Positions 41,710 to 51,623 of a stretch of DNA of 64,000 bases are shown here, one piece after another. Position 1 is the stretch's first letter, and each line of letters begins with the position of its first letter. This stretch comes from Planctomycetaceae bacterium (lineage in GTDB: Bacteria > Planctomycetota > Phycisphaerae > Sedimentisphaerales > UBA12454). Under the pieces are notes generated by a model. It made no database searches and was not told the DNA's origin. It saw only the letters and a program-made list of their open reading frames with translations. Location: positions 1 to 64,000 of the forward strand of contig JAJFVK010000019.1 of assembly GCA_021371795.1 (NCBI GenBank), given 5' to 3'. The position numbers and the translations under genes are program-made.

Positions 41710-41735
41710 TAACTTAATTATTTATGGGTGCTTAG

Positions 41736-44240
41736 TTGTCATTGGAATATAGGTTTATATGTCCGTTAAAAAATGGGATTCACGCAAGGCCCGCAAACGC
41801 TTTGGAATTGATTGCGACAAAATATCGTTCCGATGTCTTACTGCAAAATGAACGAAATTCGCGAACGGCTAACGTAAAAAGCGTTCTTTCAATGATAAGT
41901 GCGGATTTCAAGTTGGATGATTCCTGCCGGCTGATTGTTAGTGGCGATGACGAACAGGTTGCTTATGATGCGGTCATTGTATATTTGAAGGATGGTTTTG
42001 CCGAGTCTGATGAGGATTTGCCGCAGGTCGAAGTGGAAGCGGGCGAAGTTTTGATTCCTCCTTCTCTGAAACTTCAGGCCGGAGACTATTATACCGGAAC
42101 AGTTGTCGTAAAAGGCCTTGCGATGGCCAAAGCGGTTGTTTTGAACAACCTGTTCACGGTGAGTATTCCGTCTGCTTGTATGAGTAAGGAGGAAGAACTC
42201 TTACGATTCAAAAAAGCGGTAGATACTTTAAAGTGCAAAATTGCTGACAGAATAACGAACAAGGCAAACAGGACAGAGGGGAAAATTCTTGAAGCTCATC
42301 TTTCAATTGCATCAGATCCTGAACTGGCTGTGAAGGTTTCGGAATTGATAACAGGCGGATTAAATGCCGGCAATGCGATCGTTAAAGCGTCAGAGTATTT
42401 TACTGATGTCCTGAAGAATGCGGAGAGCGAGCTGATTCAGCAGCGGATTTTTGATGTTCAGGAGGTATGTGCCTGTTTTGTTGAAGAGATTTATGGAACA
42501 AGGCAGAAAAAGACAGTTCTTACCGAGCCATGTATATGTGTGTCGCAAAATTTGACGCCGAGTCAGTTTCTTAGTCTGGATAAAAACTATATAAAAGGAC
42601 TTGTGCTGGCTTATGGCGGCTCCACATCGCATACGATAATACTTGCACGTTCATTCGGAATACCGACTATTGTCGGCGTTGAACAGGCGCAAACGAAAAT
42701 CCGCGGCGGTCAGGAAGTTATTTTGGACGCCAATCTTGGTGTTGTAATTTTACGACAAAGCGAGCAGGTGAAAAGGTATTATCTGTTTGAGCAAAGAAAA
42801 TTAAATAACCGCAAAAACAGATACGCCGGTTTTACAAAAGCGCAGGCACTAACGGCTGACGGCAGAAAAATCGACGTTGCGGCCAATATTGTTTCGTCGC
42901 AGGAGGCCGATATAGTTTTTAATAACGGCGCTCAAGGCATCGGACTGTTTCGTACGGAAATGCTTTATATGCAAAATGACAGCGTTCCGTCGGAAGATGA
43001 ACAGTTTGTAATATATCAAAAAGCTGCGGTTGCCGCCGCACAAAGGCCGGTTATTATTCGTACGCTCGATATTGGCGGAGATAAGCATTTAACTTGTCTA
43101 AATCTTGAGAAGGAGGCTAATCCATTCCTCGGATACAGAGCGGTTAGGATTTATCCTGAATTTGAAAAATTGATTACGGATCAAATTTGTGCGATTGTCA
43201 GGGCATCAGCTTTCGGCAATATAAAAATGCTGGTGCCAATGGTTTCCTCGGTTGAAGAAATTCGATGGGTTAAACAAAAAGTTTTAGATATTCAAAAGCA
43301 AATGGGTAAAAAAAATATTGCCTTTAATTCGAAGATGCCTGTCGGAATTATGATAGAAGTGCCTTCGACGATTTTTATTCTCGACCAGTTGTGCGATGAA
43401 GCGGACTTTTTCAGTATAGGCACAAACGATTTGGCACAGTATATTTTTGCTGTTGACAGGGAAAATAAAAAAATTGCCAAACTTGCCGACAATTTACAGC
43501 CGACGTTTTTGCGGGTTCTCAAAACGATTGTTCAGCAAATTCACGCCAGAGGCAAATGGGTCGGTATGTGCGGCGAAATGGCAGGTCAGGTAGAAACTCT
43601 GCCGCTGCTTATCGGTCTGGGGCTGGATGAAATCAGTCTTGCCAGTGACAATATTCCCGCGGTCAAGGCAGCTATCCATTCACTTTCATTTGAAAAGTGT
43701 AAGGAGATTCTCGAATCCGCGATTGAATGCACTTGTGCGGACGAGGTTCGCAATATACTGACGGCCAATCAGGGTACGCAGAGTTTTTCAATTATAGACA
43801 GGGATTTAATCATCACCGATTCCGACAGTATTAATAAGGAGGAGGCAATAAAGGAGGCGGCTGACTTGCTTTTCGCCACCGGCAGAACAGAAAAACCTGA
43901 ATTTGTTGAACGTGAAGTCTGGAACAGAGAAGCGGTTTATTCGACGGGGCTGGGATATGGTTTTGCCGTTCCGCACTGCAAAAGCGCTTATGCAAGAGCA
44001 AATTCAATTTGCCTGATGAAATTCAGGAATGGAATAAGATGGAACCCGAATGATGAAGAAAGTGTAAAAATTTTAATTATGCTGGTCGTCAGGCAGGAAG
44101 ACGCGGCGGGCGTACATATGCAGGTGTTTTCAAAACTGGCTCGCAAAATTATGTACAGTGATTTCAGAGATTTTCTGCTGGCAAGTGATGACGCCGGTGT
44201 GATTCTTAAATTTTTAAAAGAATCTCTTGAAATTAAATAA
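41736..44240 (+). CDS. Multiphosphoryl transfer protein: HPr-Enzyme I-EIIA fusion
   Basis: One 834-residue polypeptide carrying all soluble phosphocarriers of the PTS. HPr comes first (about 1-90, His16 in NGIHARPAN), then Enzyme I (about 115-665) with the phospho-histidine in GGSTSHTIILARSFGIPTIVG near 301, GIGLFRTEMLY near 405 and the C-terminal PEP site, and last a fructose-type EIIA (about 690-834) with AVPHCKS near 747. The start is TTG 41736, which gives the exact HPr N-terminus. With IIC and IIB upstream, phosphate can flow from PEP to sugar without any other gene. No separate ptsI or ptsH is in the window. Confidence 0.9.
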   Translation: MSLEYRFICPLKNGIHARPANALELIATKYRSDVLLQNERNSRTANVKSVLSMISADFKLDDSCRLIVSGDDEQVAYDAVIVYLKDGFAESDEDLPQVEVEAGEVLIPPSLKLQAGDYYTGTVVVKGLAMAKAVVLNNLFTVSIPSACMSKEEELLRFKKAVDTLKCKIADRITNKANRTEGKILEAHLSIASDPELAVKVSELITGGLNAGNAIVKASEYFTDVLKNAESELIQQRIFDVQEVCACFVEEIYGTRQKKTVLTEPCICVSQNLTPSQFLSLDKNYIKGLVLAYGGSTSHTIILARSFGIPTIVGVEQAQTKIRGGQEVILDANLGVVILRQSEQVKRYYLFEQRKLNNRKNRYAGFTKAQALTADGRKIDVAANIVSSQEADIVFNNGAQGIGLFRTEMLYMQNDSVPSEDEQFVIYQKAAVAAAQRPVIIRTLDIGGDKHLTCLNLEKEANPFLGYRAVRIYPEFEKLITDQICAIVRASAFGNIKMLVPMVSSVEEIRWVKQKVLDIQKQMGKKNIAFNSKMPVGIMIEVPSTIFILDQLCDEADFFSIGTNDLAQYIFAVDRENKKIAKLADNLQPTFLRVLKTIVQQIHARGKWVGMCGEMAGQVETLPLLIGLGLDEISLASDNIPAVKAAIHSLSFEKCKEILESAIECTCADEVRNILTANQGTQSFSIIDRDLIITDSDSINKEEAIKEAADLLFATGRTEKPEFVEREVWNREAVYSTGLGYGFAVPHCKSAYARANSICLMKFRNGIRWNPNDEESVKILIMLVVRQEDAAGVHMQVFSKLARKIMYSDFRDFLLASDDAGVILKFLKESLEIK

Positions 44241-44267
44241 AAGGTTGATTTTTAAAAGGATGTAACT

Positions 44268-47200
44268 ATGAAAAAGGCAGGGTTAGCATTGATGTTTATT
44301 GTGTTTTGTGCCGGCGCCTCGATAGCTGGTGTTTATACCGAAAAATCGAAATGGGAATTATCAAAAGATAAAGTGCTTTATACAGTCGGATATTCGCATC
44401 TTGATACGCAATGGCGATGGGATTATCAAAAGACAATCAATGATTATATCAAGGCAACGCTGTATGATAATATTGCTATGCTGGAAAAATATCCTGAATA
44501 CACATTCAACTTCACCGGTGCAGTCCGCTATGAAATGATGAAGGAATATTATCCTGAAAAATACGAAGAGATGAAAAAATATATCGAGCAGGGCAGATGG
44601 TTTGTTTCCGGTTCGAGTTTTGAAGAAGGCGATGCACTTGCTCCTTCCGTTGAATCGCTTATCAGACAGATTTTGCTCGGCAACGAGTATTTCCGCAAGG
44701 AATTCGGCAAAATGAGCAGCGATTATATTTTGCCCGACTGTTTTGGCTTTATGGCTCATACGCCTTCGATTTGGGCGCATTGCGGTCTGCTTGGTTTTTC
44801 AACGCAGAAACTTACATGGAATTGTGCAGTCGGCATTCCATTTAATATCGGTGTGTGGGAAGGCGTTGACGGTAAATCCTTAGTATGCGCATTCAACCCC
44901 GGACATTATTCCGAAGGATTGAACGACAAAGCAGATGCAAATGACCAATGGACACAGAGAATCGAAGAAAACGGTCAGAAGTACGGCTTGTATGCCGATT
45001 ATCATTATTATGGCATAGGGGACAGTGGCGGCGCTCCGAAAGAAGCATACATTCAAAACTACACCGACTGCGTGAAGAAAGGCGACGGAAAATATAAAAT
45101 CTTTCTCGCATCTTCAGACCAGTTTTATAAAGATGTTACGCCGCAGCAAAAAGAAAGGCTGCCAAGATACAAAGGCGATTTGCTGCTGATAGAACATTCG
45201 GCAGGCTCAATAACCTCGCAGGCGTATATGAAGCGTTTGAATTGTAAAGGTGAACAGCTCGCGGACTCCGCCGAACGCGCTGCCGTCGCGGCAAACCTGC
45301 TGGGCGGTATTGTTTATCCGAGTGAGAAATTCGACGCTGCATGGAAAAGAGTTCTGGCAAGTCAGTTCCACGATATTCTGCCGGGCACAAGTATTCCCAG
45401 AGCTTATGAATATTCCTGGAACGATGGCATTATCGCGCTTAATTTGTTTTCAGCGGGTCTGACTGATTCTGTCGGCGCAGTAGCAAGAACAATGGATACT
45501 AATGTTGACGGCAGAGCAGTGATTGTCTATAACCCTCTGGCGATTGACCGTCAGGATGTCGTTCAGGCGGAACTTGAATATCCGGCAGGCTGTCCGAAGA
45601 ATATTGAAGTCCTCGGGCCGGACAGGAAAGTCAAGCCGTCGCAAATCATTTCCGACAAAAATAATAAATTGCAAATTCTGTTTGTTGCCGATGTGCCGAG
45701 TGTTGGTTTTGCTGTTTACAATGTAAAGCCGAGCGAAACTGAACAGAAATTCGATACAGGCTTGAGTGTTGTCGGCAATACGCTTGAAAATAAATATTAT
45801 AAAGTTGTTATTAACGCAGCCGGCGATATCGAATCAATTTTTGACAAGCAGGCAAACAAGGAACTGCTTGCATCGCCGGCCAGACTTGCGTTCATGAATG
45901 GAAAACCGAAAGCCTGGCCAGCGTGGAATATGGACTGGAAAGACCAGAGTAAGCCGCCGGTCGGTTATGTCGATGGTCCCGCTGAAATCAAAATCACAGA
46001 GTCAGGCCCTGTCCGTGTGTGCATAAGAGTGGTTCGCAGTAGCAGAAATTCAGTATTTAAACAGTATATCAGACTTGGCGGCGGAGAGGCCGGCAAAATG
46101 GTCGAAGTTGAGAACAGAGTCGAATGGCAGACTGGCGGCTGCGCATTGAAAGCGGAATTCCCGCTGACGGTTTCCAATCCGAACGCGACATATAATCTCG
46201 GTCTTGGAACAATCGAAAGAGGCAATAACAACGAAAAGAAATACGAAGTGCCTTCGCACGAGTGGTTCGACCTTACAGACACAAGCGGCAATTACGGCGT
46301 GAGCATTCTCCAAGACTGCAAATACGGTTCAGATAAACCGGCAGACAATATCGTTAGACTTACATTGCTGTACAGTCCCAACACGGACGACAGAAACGAT
46401 TACACCGAGCAGTGCTGGCAGGACTGGGGCAAGCACGAAATTAAGTATGCAATTTACGGCCATAAAGGTAATTGGGCTGACGGGATGACATCATGGCAGG
46501 CTCGCAGATTTAATCAGCCTTTGACTGTGTTTGAAGCATCGGCTCACAAAGGTAAAGCGGGCAAAGCATGTTCTTTCGCATCACTTAACACAAATCAGGT
46601 TGAAGTGCTTGCGATTAAAAAAGCGGAACGTGAAGATGTCGTTGTAGTTCGCGTTAAAGAATTGCTCGGCAAACCCTTAAAGAACGTTCAGCTTTCACTT
46701 GGAAATGGCGTTAAATCCGCTTATGAAGTGAACGGTCAGGAATTTAAAATTGGCGAAGCTGTTGTAAAGGATTCGAAGCTGACTTTCGATATGGGCAGCT
46801 ACGGCATTCGCAGTTTCGCGGTTGAACTGAAATCGCCTGCGCAGAAAATTGCAAAGCCGAATTATGAATTTGTCAAACTTGACTATAACGCTGATGCAAT
46901 CAGCTCGGACAAGAATAAAGCTGACGGCAAAATGGCACAGGATTGTTCGTATTCGGCAGACCTTGTGCCGGATGTTATCGTAAGTGAAAGCGTTGAATTT
47001 GCAACAGGCCCTAAAGCTGACGGTCAAAACAACGTCGCTGTTTGCAAAGGTCAGGAAATTAAACTGCCTAAGGATAAATATAATCGTCTTTACGTCCTTG
47101 CCGCTGCTGACGAAGACACAAAAGGTGTTTTCAAAATCGGCTCGCAGGAAACATTATTAGGCGTGCAGAACTGGACGGGCTTTATCGGTCAGTGGTACAA

Positions 47201-47528
47201 TCGTGTATTTGACAGAGAATTTCCCGAAGTGTGTTATGATGGTCGGTTTACTTTAATGGCGATTGATGCGCCGTTTATCAAACGTGATACGATTGCGTGG
47301 TTTGGCAAACACCGTCATACGCCCACAGCAAACGATGCTTATAGATTCACTTATATGTTCAAGTATGCGTTGGATGTTCCGGCCGGAGCAAAGACGATTG
47401 TTCTTCCGAATAACGACAAGATAAAGATTTTCGCTATGACTGCGGCGAACAATCAAAATGACGCGACAAAACCGGCTTGTCTGCTGTACGATGATTTCAC
47501 AAACAGAAAGCCAATGGTTTTAAAATGA
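44268..47528 (+). CDS. Alpha-mannosidase, glycoside hydrolase family 38, exported
   Basis: Cleaves terminal alpha-mannosyl residues. It has 1086 residues with a signal peptide (1-20, ending ASIAG), so unlike E. coli MngB it is exported. The catalytic domain (about 30-370) shows SHLDTQWRWDYQ near 44 and the nucleophile aspartate in LPDCFGFMAHTPSIWAH near 155; a three-helix bundle and beta-sandwich domains (about 370-860) complete the GH38 fold, and roughly 200 extra C-terminal residues form another beta-rich domain of unknown role. AAAGGATG precedes ATG 44268. Its place behind a fructose-type PTS suggests that it releases mannose or a mannoside for PTS uptake. Confidence 0.9.
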   Translation: MKKAGLALMFIVFCAGASIAGVYTEKSKWELSKDKVLYTVGYSHLDTQWRWDYQKTINDYIKATLYDNIAMLEKYPEYTFNFTGAVRYEMMKEYYPEKYEEMKKYIEQGRWFVSGSSFEEGDALAPSVESLIRQILLGNEYFRKEFGKMSSDYILPDCFGFMAHTPSIWAHCGLLGFSTQKLTWNCAVGIPFNIGVWEGVDGKSLVCAFNPGHYSEGLNDKADANDQWTQRIEENGQKYGLYADYHYYGIGDSGGAPKEAYIQNYTDCVKKGDGKYKIFLASSDQFYKDVTPQQKERLPRYKGDLLLIEHSAGSITSQAYMKRLNCKGEQLADSAERAAVAANLLGGIVYPSEKFDAAWKRVLASQFHDILPGTSIPRAYEYSWNDGIIALNLFSAGLTDSVGAVARTMDTNVDGRAVIVYNPLAIDRQDVVQAELEYPAGCPKNIEVLGPDRKVKPSQIISDKNNKLQILFVADVPSVGFAVYNVKPSETEQKFDTGLSVVGNTLENKYYKVVINAAGDIESIFDKQANKELLASPARLAFMNGKPKAWPAWNMDWKDQSKPPVGYVDGPAEIKITESGPVRVCIRVVRSSRNSVFKQYIRLGGGEAGKMVEVENRVEWQTGGCALKAEFPLTVSNPNATYNLGLGTIERGNNNEKKYEVPSHEWFDLTDTSGNYGVSILQDCKYGSDKPADNIVRLTLLYSPNTDDRNDYTEQCWQDWGKHEIKYAIYGHKGNWADGMTSWQARRFNQPLTVFEASAHKGKAGKACSFASLNTNQVEVLAIKKAEREDVVVVRVKELLGKPLKNVQLSLGNGVKSAYEVNGQEFKIGEAVVKDSKLTFDMGSYGIRSFAVELKSPAQKIAKPNYEFVKLDYNADAISSDKNKADGKMAQDCSYSADLVPDVIVSESVEFATGPKADGQNNVAVCKGQEIKLPKDKYNRLYVLAAADEDTKGVFKIGSQETLLGVQNWTGFIGQWYNRVFDREFPEVCYDGRFTLMAIDAPFIKRDTIAWFGKHRHTPTANDAYRFTYMFKYALDVPAGAKTIVLPNNDKIKIFAMTAANNQNDATKPACLLYDDFTNRKPMVLK

Positions 47529-47924
47529 TAGTTACGAACCCTGCCAAAGTTCCCTGTGATTTTGTTTTTCAAGGCAACAAAATCCAAAAGATTCGGGAAT
47601 TTAAATGTTGGCAGGGCTAATCGCAATATGTCAAATTGGCGTTTATTCCTATAAAAAACCAATTTTGGCAGTTAAAATGGGTAAAACAGTAAAATGCAGT
47701 TGTTTGTTGGTAGTTGTTAGTCGTTAGTATATAACGACTTAGAGGAGATTTGAAAAATGGGAACACCGGGGGGTTAAACTGGTACCTTTTTTGCACTATA
47801 TCTATCACGAAGACACGAAGATTCTAATTATATAGTATAGATTCCCGCCTTGACGGGAATGACAGGGAAATCTTGGTGTTATCTAATTGAATTCGCAAAT
47901 ACTTTTTTTATAAGGAGTTATAGG
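47529..47924. repeat. Repeat-rich intergenic region before groEL1
   Basis: The region holds several unrelated elements: a nested inverted repeat (47539-47616, separate entry), GTTGTTAGTCGTTAG plus TAACGAC (47713-47738, related to 58541-58574), CACGAAGACACGAAG (47806-47820), and ATTCCCG-CCTTGA-CGGGAAT (47841-47860), a 7-bp palindrome of the type scattered in many genomes. AAGGAG (47912-47917) is the groEL1 ribosome binding site. No CIRCE operator (TTAGCACTC/GAGTGCTAA) is present, and no clear promoter was identified. Confidence 0.6.
47539..47616. repeat. Nested inverted repeat after the mannosidase gene
   Basis: Three pairs of arms nest inside each other: CCCTGCCAA (47539-47547) with TTGGCAGGG (47608-47616); AGTTCCC (47548-47554) with GGGAATT (47595-47601, one G-T pair); GATTTTGTT (47558-47566) with AACAAAATC (47576-47584). 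Unpaired bulges lie mostly on the right side. No T-run follows, so it is not a simple terminator. Confidence 0.65.
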
Positions 47925-49634
47925 ATGGCAGCGAAAAATTTAGCGTTTAACGCTGATGCACGAGCAGCTTTACTCACAGGCGTTGAGAAACTGGCGCGTG
48001 CAGTCAGGTCAACACTTGGACCACGCGGCAGAAATGCAATCATTGATAAAGGCTGGGGCGCACCAAACGTTACAAAAGACGGCGTTACCGTGGCTGAAGA
48101 AGTTGACTTGCTCGACAAAGTCGAAAATATGGGCGCAAAGCTCGTAAAAGAAGCGGCAAGCAAGACAAGCAAAATCGCCGGAGACGGCACAACAACTGCG
48201 ACCGTTTTGACCGAGGCAATTTTCAAAGAAGCATATCGCAATATCGCGGCAGGCGCAGACCCAATGTCTCTTAATAGAGGTATTGCACAGGCCGTTGACG
48301 CTGTAATGAAATCGCTTGTAAAACTCGCAAAGCCGGTGGATATCACAAAGAGCGACGATATTGAAAACATCGCATCTATCTCCGCGAACAACGACCACGA
48401 AATCGGCAAGATTATGGCCGATGCTTTCACAAAGCTCGGCAAAGACGGCGTTATCACAGTCGAAGAAGGCAAGAGTCTTGATACGACATTGAGTTATGTT
48501 GAAGGTATGCAGTTCGACCGCGGTTATCTTTCTCCGAACTTTGTTACAGATCCTGACAATATGAAATGCGAATTAGACAAGCCGTATATTCTTGTCTATG
48601 AAGATAAAATCAGCAGCGTTCAGAAACTCGTTCCAATTCTCGAAGCAGTTGCCAAAGCGAAAAAGCCGTTACTTATCATCGCTGAAGATATCGAAGGCGA
48701 AGCGCTGGCGACATTGGTTGTTAATAAACTTCGCGGCGTTTTGAATATCGCTGCGGTAAAAGCTCCGGGCTATGGCGACAGACGCAAAGCGATGCTTCAG
48801 GATGTTGCGATACTTACAGGCGCAGAGCCGATTTTCAAGGATTTGGGCGTTGAGCTTGATAAAGTAACAATCAAACAGCTCGGCCGTGCAAAGAAAGTTA
48901 CAATTGATAATGATAATACCGTAATCATCGAAGGCGCAGGCACACAGGACGCCATCAACGGCAGAATCAAAGAAATCAGAAATGAAATCGACTCGACCAC
49001 GAGCGATTATGACCGTGAAAAACTTCAGGAAAGATTAGCGAAACTGACCGGCGGCGTTGCACAGGTTAATGTCGGCGCGGCAACGGAATCTGAAATGAAG
49101 GAAAAGAAAGCACGCATCGAAGATGCACTGCACGCCACACGCGCAGCCATCGAGGAAGGTATTGTTCCCGGCGGCGGCGTTGCTCTTGTTCGCTGCATTG
49201 ACGCTGTAAAGAAATTGAAACTCGAAGGCGACGAAAAGACCGGTGCGGAAATTATCGCGCACGCTCTGAAAATGCCTTGCTATTATATCGCTGATAACGC
49301 AGGTGCTGTCGGCAATATCGTTGTCAATAAAGTATCCGAAGGCCAGGGCGGTTTTGGATATAACGCTGACAAAGACATCTACGAAGACCTCGTCGCAGCC
49401 GGCGTTATCGACCCTGTTAAAGTTACGAGAATCGCATTGCAGAACGCCGCATCTGTTGCGGGCTTACTGCTGACTTGCGATTGCGTCGTTACCGAAAAGC
49501 CAGAAGAGAAAAAAGCTGGTGCCGGTATGCCTGGTGGTGGTATGGGCGGCGGCATGGGCGGAATGGGTGGCATGGGCGGAATGGGAATGCCTGGCATGGG
49601 CGGCATGGGTGGTATGGGCGGAATGGACATGTAA
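47925..49634 (+). CDS. groEL: Chaperonin GroEL, GGM-tailed paralogue
   Basis: Sixty-kDa chaperonin subunit forming the double-ring folding chamber. The 569-residue protein starts [17 protein letters not shown], has the ATP-site motif [11 protein letters not shown] near 87, and ends in a long GGM-rich tail (about residues 526-569) with [15 protein letters not shown]-type repeats, longer than in E. coli. I start at ATG 47925, 7 nt after AAGGAG; the frame reaches back to 47850 but that part is repeat sequence. groES and a second groEL follow. It is likely the general-purpose chaperonin of the pair, because the tail is typical of that role. Confidence 0.96.
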   Translation: MAAKNLAFNADARAALLTGVEKLARAVRSTLGPRGRNAIIDKGWGAPNVTKDGVTVAEEVDLLDKVENMGAKLVKEAASKTSKIAGDGTTTATVLTEAIFKEAYRNIAAGADPMSLNRGIAQAVDAVMKSLVKLAKPVDITKSDDIENIASISANNDHEIGKIMADAFTKLGKDGVITVEEGKSLDTTLSYVEGMQFDRGYLSPNFVTDPDNMKCELDKPYILVYEDKISSVQKLVPILEAVAKAKKPLLIIAEDIEGEALATLVVNKLRGVLNIAAVKAPGYGDRRKAMLQDVAILTGAEPIFKDLGVELDKVTIKQLGRAKKVTIDNDNTVIIEGAGTQDAINGRIKEIRNEIDSTTSDYDREKLQERLAKLTGGVAQVNVGAATESEMKEKKARIEDALHATRAAIEEGIVPGGGVALVRCIDAVKKLKLEGDEKTGAEIIAHALKMPCYYIADNAGAVGNIVVNKVSEGQGGFGYNADKDIYEDLVAAGVIDPVKVTRIALQNAASVAGLLLTCDCVVTEKPEEKKAGAGMPGGGMGGGMGGMGGMGGMGMPGMGGMGGMGGMDM

Positions 49635-49701
49635 TCCAAAAATTAGAAAAAGAATATCGAAATTCGAAAAATATAAATAAAAAATTAACGGAGATATAAA
49701 A

Positions 49702-49992
49702 ATGAAACTTAGACCTTTAGATGACAGGATTGTTGTTCAGCCGCAAGAGGCTGAAGCTAAAACCGCAGGCGGAATCGTTCTTCCTGAAACAGCGAAAGAA
49801 AAACCATTGATGGGCAAAGTTATTTCAGTCGGCCCGGGCAAAATGCTCGATAACGGCAAACGCAGCGATGTCGCTGTGAAAAAAGGCGACACTGTATTGT
49901 TCGGCAAGTACGGCGGAAACGACTTCAAAATTGACGGCGTTGAATATAAAATCCTGCATGAGAGTGATATACTCGGAATAGTTGAGAAGTGA
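49702..49992 (+). CDS. groES: Co-chaperonin GroES
   Basis: Ten-kDa lid of the GroEL chamber. The 96-residue protein has [29 protein letters not shown], where the mobile loop ends in GGIVLP, and the roof region [33 protein letters not shown] precedes ATG 49702. It is located between two groEL paralogues and could serve both. The gap from groEL1 (49635-49701) is AT-rich with no visible operator. Confidence 0.97.
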   Translation: MKLRPLDDRIVVQPQEAEAKTAGGIVLPETAKEKPLMGKVISVGPGKMLDNGKRSDVAVKKGDTVLFGKYGGNDFKIDGVEYKILHESDILGIVEK

Positions 49993-49999
49993 GGTTAAT

Positions 50000-51619
50000 A
50001 TGGCTAAACAAATGATGTTTGATGATGCGGCAAGAGCACACCTGAAACAGGGATTGTCTCGTCTGGCGGCGGCAGTAAAAGTTACTCTCGGCCCGACAGG
50101 CAAAAATGTTCTTCTGCATAAAAGTTACGGTTCACCAAAAATTACAAAAGACGGCGTTTCTGTGAGCAAGGAAATTGAACTGCTCGAGCCGTTCCAGAAT
50201 ATGGGCGCGAAAATGGTCAATCAGGCCGCCAGCAAGACAAGCGATGTTGTCGGCGACGGCACGACCACCGCGACGGTTCTTGCTGAAGCGATTTTTAACG
50301 AAGGTTTGAAAAATGTTACCGCGGGCGCAAATCCGATGGCAATCAAACGCGGCATCGATAAGGCCGTTCAGGTAGTTGTTGATTTCATTGCTTCGCAGAG
50401 CAAAAAAGTAAAAGGCCACGATGACATTGCCAAAGTTGCCGCAATCAGTGCGAACAACAATAAAGAAGTCGGCGAAATTCTGGCCAACGCAATGGACAAA
50501 GTCGGCAAAGAAGGCGTTATCGAAGTTGAAGACGGCAAAGGTTTGCAGACCGAATTGGAAGTTGTTGAAGGTATGCAGATTGACCGCGGATATATTTCGC
50601 CATACTTTATGACGAATACAACTACAATGGAAGCGGTTCTTGAAGACGCTTACATTTTGCTGTACGAGAAAAAACTTTCGAGCATCGCGGAAATCGTTCC
50701 TCTGCTTGAGAAAATCGCACAGGTCGGCGCACAGTTGATGATTGTCGCAGAAGAAGTCGAAGGCGAAGCTCTGGCGGCTCTGGTTATCAACAGATTGCAG
50801 GGCGTTTTGAAAGTTTGTGCTATCAAGGCACCAGGCTTTGGCGACAGACGCAAAGCGATGCTCGGCGATATCGCGGCTCTTACCGGCGGCGAGCTGATTA
50901 CCGAAGACCTCGGTGTAAAACTTGAAAAAATAGAACTCGCACAACTCGGCAAAGCGAAAAAGATTGTTGTCGGCAAAGAAAACACGACAATCATCGAAGG
51001 CGCAGGCACAAAGAAAGCGATTACTGCCCGCTGCGAACAGATTCGCAAACAGGCTGAAGCGACAACGAGCGAATATGACCGTGAGAAACTTCAGGAAAGA
51101 CTCGCGAAACTGACAGGCGGTGTAGCTGTTATTAAAGCAGGCGCTGCGACTGAAACTGAAATGAAAGAACGCAAAGACCTTTTAGACGACGCACTGCACG
51201 CAACGAAAGCTGCTGCGGAAGAAGGCGTTGTTGCCGGCGGCGGAGTTATTTATCTGCGGGCGATTGAAAAAGTCAAAGCGGCAGGAAAACAGGCCGGCGG
51301 CGATGAAAAAATCGGATACGATATTATCGCGGCGGCCTTGAAGGCTCCGACAAAACAGATTGCCGACAACGGCGATGAAGACGGCGATGTTATCGTCTCG
51401 AAATTGCTCGAACAGTCAGGCAATATGGGTTATGATGCAAACGCAGGCAAATTCGTCGATATGATTGAGGCTGGAATTATTGACCCGGCCAAAGTATCGC
51501 GAAGCGCACTGCAGAACGCCGCATCGGTTGCCGGTTTGATGCTGACGACTAATGTTTTGATTACCGATTTAAAAGACGATGACAAAGACAAACCTGCTAT
51601 TGAAGGCTCTGTTAGATAG
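50000..51619 (+). CDS. Chaperonin GroEL, second paralogue without GGM tail
   Basis: A 539-residue chaperonin subunit. It starts [23 protein letters not shown] and retains [22 protein letters not shown] and [16 protein letters not shown], so ATP binding is intact. The C-terminus ends [18 protein letters not shown]: the GGM repeats are replaced by a charged tail. Extra residues appear near 405-415 ([11 protein letters not shown]). ATG 50000 is used; the frame opening at 49982 overlaps groES. It starts 7 nt after groES and is followed by dnaJ after 4 nt. Such tail-less paralogues usually have narrower substrates; which ones here is unknown. Confidence 0.95.
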   Translation: MAKQMMFDDAARAHLKQGLSRLAAAVKVTLGPTGKNVLLHKSYGSPKITKDGVSVSKEIELLEPFQNMGAKMVNQAASKTSDVVGDGTTTATVLAEAIFNEGLKNVTAGANPMAIKRGIDKAVQVVVDFIASQSKKVKGHDDIAKVAAISANNNKEVGEILANAMDKVGKEGVIEVEDGKGLQTELEVVEGMQIDRGYISPYFMTNTTTMEAVLEDAYILLYEKKLSSIAEIVPLLEKIAQVGAQLMIVAEEVEGEALAALVINRLQGVLKVCAIKAPGFGDRRKAMLGDIAALTGGELITEDLGVKLEKIELAQLGKAKKIVVGKENTTIIEGAGTKKAITARCEQIRKQAEATTSEYDREKLQERLAKLTGGVAVIKAGAATETEMKERKDLLDDALHATKAAAEEGVVAGGGVIYLRAIEKVKAAGKQAGGDEKIGYDIIAAALKAPTKQIADNGDEDGDVIVSKLLEQSGNMGYDANAGKFVDMIEAGIIDPAKVSRSALQNAASVAGLMLTTNVLITDLKDDDKDKPAIEGSVR

Positions 51620-51623
51620 TTAA

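Noticed and set aside
47529-47924. CIRCE/HrcA operator before groEL1
   Set aside because: Neither TTAGCACTC nor its inverse is present upstream of any heat-shock gene in the window.
50132-50944. 270-codon frame antisense to groEL2
   Set aside because: Shadow of a GC3-biased conserved gene; Phe/Asn-rich translation without domains or ribosome binding site.
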